From Batillaria attramentaria (Eukaryota; Mollusca; Gastropoda; Batillariidae), in contig JACVVK020000225.1 in NCBI GenBank assembly GCA_018292915.2, positions 300,001-364,000 on the forward strand: a stretch of 64,000 nucleotides of DNA. The letters run 5' to 3'. Of this stretch, positions 1 through 13,144 are shown piece after piece. Made by a program: the position numbers and the translations under genes. How positions within the stretch are numbered: position 1 is the stretch's first letter; each line of letters starts with the position of its first letter. The notes under the pieces are model-generated. The model did not search any database, was not told the DNA's origin, and was given only the letters and a program-made list of their open reading frames with translations.

Positions 1-1545
1 CAAAAGATAATTTTTTTTCAGCGCACACATACAGCGCAGACTTTGATTCACGAGAGGTGATAGTCTTCTCCGGTCTTGAATTAAATCCTATTTTATTGCG
101 TTCGAGGGTTTGTTTGTTGCGTTGCGCTTTATTTGTTAGTATTCCAGATATGCAACTCATGGTCAGTACATTTGTAACTGTCGTCAAAGGTTGCGCTCTA
201 GATACATAAGACTGAGGTCTCAACCTTGTCCAGTCTCTAATTGAAATAGTCTTTGTTGCTTGTGCGGCTTTATAACTGAAATACCCACCAGATACTCACT
301 CTGTAGTAAGTACTCCGGATAAGCAACTCATGGTTAGAGCGTTAACATATGTCGTCTTATGTGGCTCTCTTGATACATATGAGAGGACTTAATTTCTCCA
401 GCAGAATAGTCTTTGTTGCTTGCTCGGCTTTATACTGAAATACTCACTAGATACTCACTCTATAGTAAGTACTCCAGATAAACAACTCATGGTTAATACG
501 TTCACATCTGTCGTCTAATGTGGACGTGGCGCTCTTGATACATGAGAGGTCTTTATCTTCATTAATAGTCTTTGTTGCTTGCGCGGCTTTATAAATATAT
601 GTACTCACTAGATACTGCACGTGTTAGTACCCCAGATGCCCAGCTCATGGTCAGTGCGTTGGGAACTATCATCAAAAGTGGCGCTCTTGATACATGAGAG
701 GCTTTAATTGAACAGTCTTTGTTGCTTGCGCGGCTTTATAAAGACTCACTAGATGCTCACTGACTCTGTAGTAAGTACTCCAGATAAGCAACTCATGGTT
801 AGAACGTTCACATCTGTCGTCTTATGTGGCGCTCTTCAGTGATACATGAGAGGTCTTAATCTTCTCCAGTCTTTGATTGGACTAGTCTTGGTTGCTTGCG
901 CGGCTTTATAAATGCATCTACTCATTAGATACTCAGTGTGCACGTGTTTGTTCTCCAGATACGCAACTCGTGGTCAGTACATTTGAAACTATCGTTAAAA
1001 GTGGCGCTCTTGATACATAGGAGGTCTCAATCTTCTCCAGTCTTTAACTGGAATAGTCTTTGTTGCCTGCGCGGCTGTATGAATACATGCCCTCACTGGA
1101 TACTCACTCTTTACTTTTAGTTCTCCAGATACGCACTTGAAACTCGCGGTCAGTACATTTGGAACTATCGTCAGAAGGAGAGCTCTTGATACATAAGAGG
1201 TCTCAATCTTCTCCAGTCTTTGATTGGAATAGTCTTTGTTGCTTGTGCGGCTTTATGCATACATATACTCACTGGATACTCGCTCTTTACTTGTTAGTTC
1301 TTCAGATACGCATTTGAAACTCGCGGTAAGTACATTTGTGTCAGCATATCGTCAGTAGTGGAGCTCTTGATACATAAGAGGCCTCAGTCAGGCTTCCCCA
1401 GTCTTTAATTGGAACAGTCTTCCTTGTTTGTGATGCTTTATAAATACATGTACACACTGGATACTCACTCTGCACGTGTCAGTTAGTTCTCCAGATACGC
1501 AGCTCATGGTCAGTACATTTGAAACTATCATCAGAAGTAGCGCTC
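1..1545 (+). repeat. Satellite array, monomer about 165 bp
   Basis: Eight successive copies of a core reading TAGTCTTTGTTGCTTGCGCG or close variants lie near 248, 407, 568, 714, 883, 1054, 1231 and 1414, a spacing of 146-183 bases. Between cores each monomer repeats the same landmarks: CTCACTAGATACTCACTCT, TCTCCAGATAAGCAACTCAT, and GCGCTCTTGATACATGAGAG. A diverged partial monomer opens the window and the array ends near 1545. Copies differ by point changes and short indels, so the array is not young. It carries no credible gene. Confidence 0.85.
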
Positions 1546-2683
1546 TAACTTCGCCAAGTGGGCGCCAGTCAACAGAATTGCACTTCCTCCAAAACGACAG
1601 CACAGTACAGTACTCCACACCTGTATAGGCCGTGTGACGTAACAACCACCTACCTCAAAAATAAGACAGGCCTGTCTCAGTGTAGCGCCGGGCAGAGCAC
1701 AGTTCCCAGACACTTGCCAATTTTCGCGTTTCAACGCCGCCAGGAACCAGGTTCAATCAGTTTTGAAGACCAGTCTCACTGACCTTTTCACCACTACCGT
1801 TGAGTCGTGCTTGAGTTTGTCCGGTCACAGTACTGAGTTGGAGTTTGGTTCGTCTAGCGATACACAGTAACGCTCGAGAACAATAGAGGCACACAAAGGC
1901 TGCATTAGCAACTGCCAAAACCACCCGGCCTTGGTATAATTGATCTCGCAATAGAACCTTAATACCTACAGCCCAGGCTCAGTGCCTTTCTGGTCTGGTC
2001 CGCCACTGAGGCTTAACTGAAGTAAAAGTCTGGCTTTCTCGGTGGTCAGTCTCTGACTTGCTGTCCTTGTAATTAGTAGCGCTGTCATTTTTTTTTTGTT
2101 TTGTTTTGTTTTGTTTTTTGCACGGTACGCTCATGCATTGTTACATACTAATACCTACTTGCTTACCCACATGCGACCATATCCGCAAATATGTGCAACA
2201 GACAGACACACGTGAGACGACACAGCAACATATGTCATTTGTATTGGTTTAAACATGTTTATTCATTGAAGCCGGATCACCGTCAAGCAGTAAACAGTAT
2301 TACGTAAAAAGAGGGCACAACAAGTAAAAACTTATATATACGTGCTCATCTGAACCAGCTTACAAAAAGCATGGCGGAGAAATTGGCGTGGAAAACTGGA
2401 CTGAAATGTAAAGACATAAAAAAAGAAAAAGAAGAAGAGAGCAGGAAGAAGATGTCATTTGTATTCGTGAAATTACGTATAAGCTTACACATAATTATCA
2501 TGATCAGTTGTTGTATGCTCATCCCCACAGTTGCAGCTAGAGGCCAAGCATGCGGCCTGAAACAATAATTTGAAATCTTCCGTTCGTCTGTTCTTTAACT
2601 CAATCCCTACCATGTAAGTTTGGGGTTGTGCACGGGTGGCCTCACTAGAAAAAAAAAATCATAATTAATATAAATTTGGATTT
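1546..2683. other. Unassigned intergenic DNA
   Basis: Nothing coding is supported here. The open frames on both strands overlap one another, are under 90 codons and show no recognisable domain. A-rich and T-rich runs occur near 2090-2120 and 2420-2440. Confidence 0.5.
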
Positions 2684-2787
2684 AAATATGGCTTTGTGGG
2701 AGTGTTGCACTTTGATTATTGAATTGCCCTACGGGGATAAATAAAGTATTTTGACTTGACTTGACTTGACTTGACTTGACTTGACTT
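2684..2787 (+). mobile_element. 3' end of a non-LTR retrotransposon with (TTGAC)n tail
   Basis: The segment ends in ATTGCCCTACGGGGATAAAT, then AAAGTATTT and about seven TTGAC units (about 2751-2787). A short CCCTACGGGG-type hairpin followed by ATAAATAAAG and a simple tandem tail is the usual 3' end of CR1/L2/RTE-type LINEs. No ORF2 sequence is visible upstream, so this is a heavily 5'-truncated copy. The exact clade is not decided by this sequence. Confidence 0.6.
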
Positions 2788-3125
2788 ATACTCGTGTTTG
2801 CTGCAATAAAAGCCGTCGAGAAACCGTTAATCTTGCCTGATTTTCATATAGAGGGCCAAAACCGAAAAAGAGTTTTAAAAAAAAAGGAACGAAACTGTAG
2901 GAAATTAGTTAAAATTTCAATTTTTTTTCAGCTTGGCCTTTCCGGTCTTCCTCTAGAAAACAGGACGGGACATGCGGAACTCAGTTCAGGACTCAGCCCG
3001 GCGAAAAATCACGTGCTGTCTGATGCACATAAAGTAGCGCTCAGCAACAGCAGGCTTTCACTGCTTCGTCTTCCAACCCTGCGGCGCCTTGAGCGCCTCA
3101 GAAGAGCCGAAAAGTACGCCGAGGA

Positions 3126-3177
3126 ATACCATACCATACCATACCATACCATACCATACCATACCATACCATACCAT
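3126..3177 (+). repeat. (ACCAT)n microsatellite
   Basis: About ten uninterrupted pentanucleotide units of ACCAT. They generate the repeated YHTIP string in one frame, which is not a protein signal. Confidence 0.95.
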
Positions 3178-3545
3178 GCAAAATCAATTCAAACAACACT
3201 TTGCTTTTACAAGTCTCGTCTCGCGCGATGCCGGCCGGAATAAATCACAGCGGGAGTAAATTGCAATATCCGATGTCGAACAGCGTACATATTGACAAAG
3301 CGGTGTTTTCTTTCGTTTAGTCGCATGCCATACTGCGTCGCGAAGAACGGTCATGGTTGACCAACTTAATTTCCGACGGCCCAAGTCACGAGCTAAGTGG
3401 CTTAATAGCATACAGGCAACAACTGCAGACCATATGGAGACGCGTAGTTAAAACCGTTACTTGTCCGGAGGGCTGTAGTTAGGTCGTTCAGTGTAGATTA
3501 CAGCCCGGGCCCTTATTTTAAGATTTTTAGGCTCAGTTTGAGTGA

Positions 3546-3547
<2 letters not shown>

Positions 3548-3614
<67 letters not shown>
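3548..3614 (+). repeat. (GT)n microsatellite
   Basis: Uninterrupted GT dinucleotide run of about 33 units. The 3615-5305 stretch after it contains only chance short ORFs, A/T runs and an 18-base G run near 4461. Confidence 0.97.
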
Positions 3615-3615
<1 letters not shown>

Positions 3616-5305
3616 GGGTAGTGGGGTGGGTGGTTAATGCATTACAAGTGGTTAAAGCTAGTTCTCCACTATGATTTAATCCAGAAAAGATGCTTTGTCC
3701 TACTTTCTTACGAACTGTGTGTCGTGCAAGATCAGACTTAAAACAACAACAACAACAGCAACAAAACCATGGGAGGTATATGGGATGGGGGCCGTGAGGG
3801 GAGAGGAGAGGAGGTATTGCAAAATGCGGTCCCGTGCTTTGAATGTGTACAGAACTGGAGCGAGGAACCCAAGTTAAACCAAACTGGCCATTAGTTGTTG
3901 GTTTTTCCCCCATCACGATCGCATACGGTGGGGAAGAAAAAAAAAAAAGTCCAAAAGGTCCTCAAGTCTGGCTGTCTGAAACAGAAGGTTAATGTCCCTG
4001 CCTCCCAGAAGGGAGATATTGGGACGTACAAGTGCATGAATATTTGGTATGGTAGACTTCTCCTCGGCGCACATATCCATCTCTGCTGAAATGCTCACGG
4101 CGCCGCAGGGCTGGAGGACGAAGCAGTGAAAGCCTGCTGCCGCTAAGCGCTACTTTATGTGCAAACCTCCACCCTGCTATTCACTCTGGTGCGTGCGACA
4201 GTATTTCTGTTTACCACGACACCGGCCACAGCCCACTCTTCTTCGAAAGATGAACGTGGGATTTTTAGCGTGCACACTTGATGTATATTTATGATGGGTT
4301 TAAAAAAAAATTGTTTAACCCAATTTATCTTTTTATCATATTATTTTACATATGTGTCCTCGGCAAAAGCAGCTGCTGATTGTTTTGTGTAGACAGTTGT
4401 ATGAGTCGGTGGCATTCTAGCTGTGTTTGTTTTGTGAGAAGTTGGAGGAAGACTGACGAGGGGGGGGGGGGGGGGGGCGTTGTGTATGTCAGGGTGTTGT
4501 GTGGATGTTACAGTATGTGTTGCATGTTTAAGAGTGGAAGCTCCGGCCTTTAAAGGGCTTTATATTGGAGAGGAGCGACAAGATAAATAATTTTTTTAAC
4601 CCAATTTATCTTGTTATTATATTATTTTACATATTTAATTCATGTTATGTGGAGAGAGTTATATTAAAAACTTCATACCTCAACCGTCCCAAAACGGTCC
4701 TATCCGTACATGTTTATCTGATTAATTAAGATCCTAAAGAGCCGAAGAAGCACAATTTATAGACCGCCAGCAACACTGACCGGATGCACATTCCCCAAAC
4801 ACAGGAGACATCGGAGACACACACAACAGTCATTTTATGCGTCACAAACACACAGACAACAGTGTTAGCCTGACGAATGCAGATCAGACTCTCAGACAGG
4901 CGACACAAAGCTACTGTTTATGGCATTGTTTACGGCCGTTTTTGTTTGGTCTGACCAAACAGTAGTGCGTCAAACTGTGACGAGGAAACTACCGGGTTGG
5001 TATGACTCATGGTAATTTGGTTACTCGTACATGGCAACTGCATGAGCGCAGAAACAAAGTCACAAATGTGTTCTGCACGTTTCTGGGTCTCTTCTGTTAA
5101 TGGTTGTTTGTTTTGTTGTTCGTGCGCGTGTAGTTGGAGTTCGCTAGGTTTGTGTTTCCCACTTGTCCGCACTTTCTTGATAGTGTTGTGGTGACCGTCA
5201 GTATGTGTTCAGTAGTATTCGTTCACCGCCATTCGTTCCATCGTTCCATTTTGTCTTGGATACAAAAATATGTTTGTTTACGAAGTTTGTTTATGAAGTT
5301 TGTTT

Positions 5306-5306
5306 A

Positions 5307-5377
<71 letters not shown>
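5306..5377 (+). repeat. Compound (CT)n(CA)n microsatellite
   Basis: A short CT run passes directly into about 28 CA units. Confidence 0.96.
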
Positions 5378-5379
<2 letters not shown>

Positions 5380-5586
5380 TGACACACACACACACTGACA
5401 CCATCCGCTCTCTGATACCAACTCTGAGCCGGCCGCTATAATTATTTACCCGTCAGTGAAAGAGAGCAGTCTTGGCAAATTTAACGGACTAGAAAACCTC
5501 CTGACAAAGAGATCTCAAACACGTATCGAAAACACGTGTTTCTGGCTTACAGACGACTGATAAAAGTACATGTACACGACCCGCCA

Positions 5587-5589
<3 letters not shown>

Positions 5590-5656
<67 letters not shown>

Positions 5657-5692
5657 GTGCGTGCGTGCGTGCGTGTGCACGCGTGCGCGCAC
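5590..5692 (+). repeat. (GT)n followed by (GTGC)n
   Basis: About 32 GT units, then GTGC/GCGT-type tetranucleotide repeats to 5692. The 5700-7030 stretch that follows shows no supported gene. A 173-codon minus-strand frame at 6338-6859 has hydrophobic stretches but no recognisable domain. Confidence 0.95.
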
Positions 5693-7037
5693 ATAATATG
5701 TTCAATACTTCTACTACAACCCTCGGAAACAAAGCCGACTTGTACGCCGCTCTTGTTTCAGCAAGACGGTTTGCATCCAGTCCTTTATTACACTGCCCAT
5801 ATAGCCATTACTGCCTCGTGCGGCGGTAGGGAAATAAATGGGGATAGCAAACAAGTCTCTCAGAACCTTGTTGACATAAATCGAACAACTTACATAACAA
5901 AACGTGAGTCATTGCTCTATGCAGTGCAGTCGGTTTTAGCTTGACTCTAACTCTGTCCATACAGTTGCGCAATGCTTCGTGTGTACTGACAAAGAAGGTA
6001 ATATCATTGTGTCACTCATTTTGAGTGTCCTTCTTGAGTTCATCTCTCACTTTGCTTCCGCGTTACGTTACCGGCTTCATGTTCTTCCTGATTTCTGCTT
6101 CTGTTTCAGTATCATCAGTTTCCAGTGTCGTCTGCCGGTGGCTCTCGATATCAGTGTTTGTCACGGGCATGCAACGACGCTGTGGTAGTAAACTTTTCAG
6201 CGAATTGCGCTTAATCTTTGCATTAGAATCAGTCACTTTGGACACAATATAGCATCTGAAACCATTGTGGAGACTCTGGTTGGTGTATGTGTTGTTTATA
6301 CGTACGTAGAAACGTACCGCGTAATGAGCAGACGACTTTATTTGGCTGCGGACTGAAGACCAACTAGACAGCGCTGACTGGTGACTATGTTTAGCGACTT
6401 CGTCGTATCGACGCGTAGTATATGTATGAAAACGTTCGGGAACAGACTGAGGCACTGAAAAACAAACCCAGACCAGGCATCTGAGAGCGAAGCAGAGATC
6501 CTCTGACGTAGCCCATAGCTAAGCAAAACAGCCCTCACCCACCCCAAAGACACTCGCCCAGCCAAGCAGCCAAAGACACATGCCAGGAACAACTTGTCCT
6601 TAAGGGCTAAAAGCCATAGGACGTAAAGCAAGCTAATGATGATGAAAACGTTCGGCCAACGAAAGTCACATTTTTCTGCTACTAGAATCCGCAAAGTCAC
6701 GAAAATGGTCGCGATGGCCAGAAGAAACATTCTATTCATTTTGCAAACAACCTTAGAGCTTTGTGAGCGGCAGTTACTCCCCCTCAGCACTGGTACGAAC
6801 ATATAGACTTTTAAATATGTTCTAAGCTTCTTCTTCTTTTTTTTTCTTTTTTTTTTCATTGCTGGTGTTATGGACTCTTCTCAATTTTCTGTCCAAAAGT
6901 CATTCGCATTTTGATAACCTTTCCAGATTTTCGATGCAAAATTTACGAAAAAAAAAAAAAAAAAATACACACCTAAAAATGGAATCTCCCATCTAGCGAT
7001 ACACCATTTTACTCAAGATGTGCGATACAAATAATAG

Positions 7038-7292
7038 TTTTTCTTCTTCACCTCTCGTTCCTTCCTTCTCTCCTTCTTCACTCCTCCCTCTCTCCTTCCT
7101 TCTCTCCTTCTTCACTCCTCCCTCTCTCCTTCTCTCCTTCTTCACTCCTCCTTCTCTCCTTCTTCACCCCTCCTTCTCTCCTTCCTTCTCTCCTTCTTCA
7201 CCTCTCCCTCTCTCCTTCCTTCTCTCCTTCTTCACCTCTCCCTCTCTCCTTCCTTCTCTCCTTCTTCACCCCTCCCGCTCTCCTTCCTTCGC
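7038..7292 (+). repeat. Polypyrimidine minisatellite
   Basis: Tandem units of about 25-45 bases built from TCTCTCCTTCCTTCTCTCC and TTCTTCAC(C/T)CCTCC. This is a 250-base pure C/T strand asymmetry, interrupted only by the A of TTCAC. Mirror-symmetric homopurine/homopyrimidine tracts like this can form triplex DNA; that is a property of the sequence class, not shown here. Confidence 0.9.
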
Positions 7293-7860
7293 TCCGTGTC
7301 CCTCCCATGGCCATTCCACGAATCAAGTACCGGCTGTCATCACATCATTAAACTACCTGTGCAAAGGAACAAAGTGTTGTTTTGTCTCCCTGCTTCGTCA
7401 AACACGGAGCAATAAAGAGATCCAAGCCTTCTCGCAGGTAATGTTTTCCTTTGCCAGTGCATGAGTCATTTCAATGCTTTCATATCAAGATCCGAGTGTT
7501 TTTGCAGGCGCCTCGATACGGAAGACTTCTGATCTTTAGTCTGAGGTTGTTTTATTATTATTATTAAGACGCGGTGTAATGGGGAGGTGAGGAGGGGTTG
7601 GGGGATTGGGGTGGGGGGGGGAGGGGGGGGGGGGGCACAGTCGCTAGGGGGAAGGAAGGTGGAGAAGAGCGGAGCCTGTACAGTGCGGGGGCGTGTGAGG
7701 GTGTCTTAAAAAAAAACTGATACCACATAAAGCGTAAACACGAAAAAAACAACAAAAAAACAACAAAAACTCAAACAAACAAGCAAAGAAACAAAAAACC
7801 AAATCCAACAACAAACTAAAACAATAATACAAGTGTTCCACCTTCACCTACCTCCTCCCC

Positions 7861-8373
<513 letters not shown>

Positions 8374-8460
8374 AGAATATGAGATTAATTTGACCACTCC
8401 CCCGCCAAAAACAAAAAACAAAACAAAACAAAAAACAATCAAAAACCAACAACAAACAAA

Positions 8461-8757
8461 CACCACCACCACCACCAACAACAACAAGAACAAAACTGCT
8501 ATTTGCGCGAACATTTATTCGGAGAGCACAGAGACTGAATCAGGAGAAAAATCGCGATTTGTACTTGTTGTACAAGATCATGTTACTATCATTCGAGCAA
8601 CAGGATACACCACCACCACCACCAACAACAACAAGAACAAAACTGCTATTTGCGCGAACATTTATTCGGAGAGCACAGAGACTGAATCAGGAGAAAAATC
8701 GCGATTTGTACTTGTTGTACAAGATCATGTTACTATCATTCGAGCAACAGGATACAC
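8461..8757 (+). repeat. 147 bp perfect tandem duplication
   Basis: Two head-to-tail copies (8461-8607 and 8608-8757) appear identical. Each begins with five CAC units and CAACAACAACAAG and ends with GAGCAACAGGATACAC. The unit is a multiple of three and open in one frame across both copies, but its composition and repeated codons give no protein family. It is either a very recent duplication or an assembly artefact. Confidence 0.9.
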
Positions 8758-9100
8758 ATGACACGTACTGTTCACGAACTTCGAGCAGCAACGAAAGGTG
8801 AGTCATACGCGGCCGTGAACTTTTGTTTTGACATAAATGCTTTGACTGTCAAGTCAAGTACCGAGACGACACATTTACGGGTAGATTCTAACTGTGATTT
8901 ATAATTAGATCGTTAGTTCCGCCTTCTATTCCGCACCCAGCATGTATTCGCGGGAAACCAGAGACCGTCAGATTACCGGTCTAATTTTATCGTCGTGTTT
9001 TCCGTGGTGCAAATCAGCTTGTTAGTCATTTTTACCGAGCAGTTCCGCGTAAAGATACTCAGTGTTTACCCGGACAGAACGCTCCGTTAACCGGCAGCGC

Positions 9101-9254
<154 letters not shown>

Positions 9255-9907
9255 CAGTGAATTTTGTTTATCTACTGTAAAATAAAAAAAAAATTGACGG
9301 TTTGCAAACTTGCTGTCGCTAAAACTGACCGCAAATGCTACCTACTTAAATTAGAAAATATTTCAACGAAAAATTTCTAAACTACGAGAGAGAGAGAGAG
9401 AGAGAGAGAGCACGTTACCACGTTACCTTTTTCAGTTTCATCAAATTAACCAACTGATCTAACAACTGACGGATTTTGTGTGATAAGGTGGTGACTTAGA
9501 CCTAAATCATCACCATCTGGCGTCCTCTAGATAAGGGGCTTGAGATGGCCGGGGGGGGGGGGGGGGGGGGGGTGGAGGGGGGAACTAAGGTGCGTCACAC
9601 TTTGCACAGTGGTCATGGTAACAAGATCTTAAGACCGACAATGCATCGAACGCTTGGAGAACAACCATGTCTTGCTCAAGACGTCCGGTTTTACAGGCTA
9701 TCATAATCTTGAAACAAGGCAATGACGCGTTCAGTTTCCACTGACAGCGAGGTCAGATCTAACAGATCTAGAACAGGTCAGATCTAAAACCTAAATTCTC
9801 CCCCCCCCCCCCCAAAAAAAAAAGAAGAAGATAAAACCGTGTCATTAAAGATCTAAGCTCCCAACAAAAAGCTTTCCGAAGTGCGAAATTTTTTTTACAG
9901 AGTCTTT

Positions 9908-10156
9908 GCTAAGCCAACTTACGGTTCGGAACAGTTTCGCTCATAGGTGCACATGTACCGTTCGATATACTCTACCTTGATGACTAGTACAGCTCTTAAT
10001 GCGATACAGTTTTGCTTACACTTTGCGCGAGCGGTTGAACATTCAAATTCTTCGACTGTTGTTACAACCGTACTGGAACGCTCAGTGTGGTCGCCGTCGG
10101 CGTCAGTCATCGAGTACCGGCTTCTGTTGGCTCAGTGCCAGCATTACAGACGCTGA
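9908..10156 (+). repeat. Dispersed repeat family X, copy 1
   Basis: This segment aligns with 60566-60812 and more distantly with 62705-62965, all in the same orientation. Shared landmarks in order are TTGCTAAGC, GGAACAGTTTCGCTC, AATGCGATACA, GAACGGTTGAA (or variants), CGACTGTTGTTACA, and CTGTTGGCTCAGTGCCAGC. I cannot assign the family; no terminal repeats or tail are visible. Confidence 0.7.
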
Positions 10157-10580
10157 AGTACAGGATCGCCTCCAGTTAGTGTGGCATTTTTCACATTGTT
10201 GCTCACCTTGATGACTCAGAAGTAATCGCTTTCCATTGGTCGATCAGAGCATGTGACAGATGGCTGACTTGACTCCGGCCTGTGAAACAACAAAAGTGAC
10301 CAGCTACTTCGCGCTTTGCCCTGATTATTGCTTGTAAAGGTAGTACTGTGACCCTCGTCTTGTTTTCGTCCGGCCATGGCTTCAGTTTGTGGTCCTTATT
10401 TAATTTTCAGAAAGACAGGCCATCATTTGTATCAACGCTGTGTAGAGCTGACTCCGGACTGGCGTACCGTGTGGAGGAATATATATGGGTCCAGTAGCTG
10501 CAATTCAAGTCTTTATTAAAGAACCCGAAACGCACAGCGTCTGCCTACCGTTTAAACTTTAGAACCATGTACACGTACTA

Positions 10581-10773
10581 GCACAGGCAATACGTTATTT
10601 GTTAACACAATAGGTGGTGATCGGGGGAGGAGGGGGAGGGGAAGTATAACTGACTCAATTTTTTTTAACGTTCTTTATTATCCCTTTCGGGCATTTCGCG
10701 TCACCGCAATGCAGCGCCACCCAATACCTTTTTTTGTTTTTGTTTTTTTAAATTTTGCTCAATTTAATCTTGT

Positions 10774-10804
<31 letters not shown>

Positions 10805-10933
10805 AGGGCGGGGATTGACTCTTTTTTTTTCTTTTTTTTTTAACTACATGTACTTTATTATCCTTTTCGGGCAATTCGGGCTGCTCCCCCAGGGGGGAAG
10901 CGCGTTACCGCGGTGCAGCACCACCCAATACCT

Positions 10934-10970
<37 letters not shown>

Positions 10971-11300
10971 TTTTGCTCACTTTCTTTCTTTCTTTCTTTT
11001 TTTTTTTTGGGGGGGGGGGGGGGGGATTATAACTGACTCAATATTTGTTTCTACTTTATAATCCCTTTCGGGAAATTCTGACTGCTCCCCCCCCTCCCCC
11101 CCCCCGGGGGGGGGGGGGGGAAGCGCGTCTCCGCGATGCAACGCCACCCAATACCTATTCTTTTCTTTTTTCAATTTCGCTCAGTTGCATGTCCCACTGA
11201 GCACAGGCAATAAATTAGTTGTTAACAAAATAGTGGAAGATTTGGATTGGAGGGGGCAGGGAGGAGGGGGTGGGGGGAGAGGTGGGGGTTGTTTCTACTC
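10581..11300 (-). repeat. Three tandem LINE-like 3' ends separated by long G runs
   Basis: Three copies of CTTTATTATCCCTTTCGGG, each followed by a GC-rich hairpin segment and CACCCAATACCT, occur near 10670, 10853 and 11054. On the minus strand each reads as the hairpin-plus-ATAAAG end of a non-LTR element. They are separated by T runs and G runs of up to about 31 bases. The flanks at about 10581 and 11197 also match each other (AGCACAGGCAATA...GTTAACA), so the whole block looks like an iterated duplication. Confidence 0.65.
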
Positions 11301-12330
11301 ATTTGCTCATTTATTAAACTGACATAAATGATTGTGTTTTAGTTTTACATGACCCGGTGAAACAGCTGCTGACACTGAATTCTCTGCCGCCACACACAGC
11401 CAGCACCGAGACAAGTTTATTGAAATTGCCGGGAGGGCTAGTTGCGCCTTGTTACCGCAGACAATACCGGAAGCCTCGCAGATCGTCGGAGCGTGTAACA
11501 GCTTGATTAAACGACATAAAAGCGACGAAAACAAACTCGTTAGCGACACACACACCACGCAGCCAGGTTCGAACAACGGATGCCCTTCTCAAACGCTCGG
11601 TCAGCCGAAACCATTTGACCTCACGAACTCTTTTGTGTCAGTGAGTGTTGTGATCTTCCCTCACTTTTCTACGTAACACACGGACAGGAAATTATTATAT
11701 CTTACAGTCGTTTCCTGTGTTAACGAAAGTCGGTCGATTTAGTGAAATGAAAAAGAAGGAAAATTACGAGGACGCTCGCACTAACGCATGTGTATTACAT
11801 ACGGTTGAACTCAGCCTGAAAACTTTGAAATCTAACTCAAACGTGAGGTGGCCTGCGTGATGCGCACCAGGGAATACGAGATTTCTTCTTCTTTTTTTTT
11901 TTTGCCGGGCTGAGTCAGAACTGTGTAAAGAAATGGTAGATAGTGATGAATCCCACCCAGAATCCCCCCCCCCCCCCCAAAAAAAAAAACAACAACAACC
12001 AAACAAACAAAAAACAAAACAAAACAAAAACAAAACAAAACAAAACAAAACAAAACAAACTACGAACAACAACAAAAAACTACAAAACAAACAAACAAAC
12101 AAACAAAAACAAACAACAACGTGTATTCAGCAAAGGTAACAAATGTAAAGATCGCCCCCCCCCCCCCCCCCCCCCCCCCACCCCACCCCGTCACAAGTCG
12201 TGAAAGGTCTAAAGACTGGTGATGACCGTGACTGTGTGAGACGCTGCGCTACGCGTCAGTCCACCTGGCGTCACTAATTAACTTATTTGTTACGATTTTT
12301 TTTTTAAAGAGGCACACACTTGTTACAGAT
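11300..12330. other. Non-coding stretch with C/A homopolymer-rich tract
   Basis: No supported gene. The section 11964-12120 is a 16-base C run followed by A runs and (CAAAA)n/(CAAA)n repeats. A second C run of about 23 bases lies at 12157-12179. Frames across them are low complexity. Confidence 0.6.
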
Positions 12331-12340
12331 ACCAAAAACA

Positions 12341-12415
12341 CATCACGACAACCCCCGACCTCTCGCATTGGTGACGAAGTCTCTTAACCACGAGACCACC
12401 AACCGCCGGTTGTCA
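12341..12415 (-). mobile_element. Degenerate tRNA-SINE head fragment
   Basis: On the minus strand the segment reads GGTGGTCTCGTGGTTAAGAG, which fits the D-arm/A-box region of a tRNA. It runs on to a GAGAGGTCGGGGGTTGT segment where a B box would lie but has lost the GTTCGA core. No tail or duplication is visible. Weak call. Confidence 0.35.
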
Positions 12416-12720
12416 ATACAAAGGATTTTTGTTGTTTTTGTTGTTGTTGTTTGTTTGTTTTTTCGGGCACACTTTTCCAGCGAAAAAAAGAATGATTTTG
12501 ATTTGGGCTCATAGTCATACAATACCGTGTTTGTTCCTACTGCGTGATACTATGTACTAGCCAGCACCTTTCACCATTTAAGTGTTAGGTGAAAGCGAGC
12601 GTCGCCGGTACGCGCATTCAGTTCCATCGTTACCTCTTGAGAGCCCGTGTCTGACCACCCGCCCTGCCCGCTGTATGATAAGACTTGTTAAAAAGAACAA
12701 GCCACTGCGCACCAGCAGGA

Positions 12721-12811
12721 GCCACTTCAAACCACTATTACGCAAGGCGAGTGGGTCTTGCCCGCTGGGCCCGCGACTGCTAAAGATTGCATAGTAGTGG
12801 CTTGAAGTGGC
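12721..12811. repeat. Imperfect inverted repeat (hairpin)
   Basis: GCCACTTCAAACCACTA at 12721-12737 is complementary, with one mismatch, to 12795-12811. The loop is 57 bases and GC-rich. Possible MITE remnant; no duplication is identifiable. Confidence 0.6.
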
Positions 12812-12908
12812 TTTTAGTGATCTGACAATTTCAAATAAACTTGCGATTTTTGCATGGTCTTTTATGAGTTATTTCGGGCGGAATTCCCCAGAAGTGCTGG
12901 AAATAATA

Positions 12909-13140
12909 CAGACTTCAACATAAGTCAAGGACCACTTTGACAGACAGGTCTAATTTTTAAGAATTCACAAAAAATAGAGACCAAGGAAACTTTCAAAATT
13001 TTTTGCTGCGAAAGTGTTAAAGGGTTAACAATGCATCCTGCAAAGCTTGCTGAAGCTGAAAAACCACCATGTGCTGCACGGACATCTTCCAGGAATTTTA
13101 GCCAAATTTGCAAGTGGTCCTTGACTTATGTTGAAGTCTG
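12909..13140. mobile_element. Tc1/mariner-type MITE, TA-flanked
   Basis: The 232 bp element is bounded by 29-base terminal inverted repeats that begin CAGACTTCAACATAAGTCAA and match perfectly at both ends. TA dinucleotides flank it at 12907-12908 and 13141-13142, as expected for the Tc1/mariner superfamily. It encodes nothing. The right end was later used as the insertion site of the retroposon at 13145-13408. Confidence 0.85.
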
Positions 13141-13144
13141 TAGA

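Noticed and set aside
6338..6859. 173-codon minus-strand frame with hydrophobic stretches
   Set aside because: It begins in an A/T-rich Lys run and matches no family I recognise. No splice or promoter context was found. Hydrophobic runs are expected from T-rich DNA.
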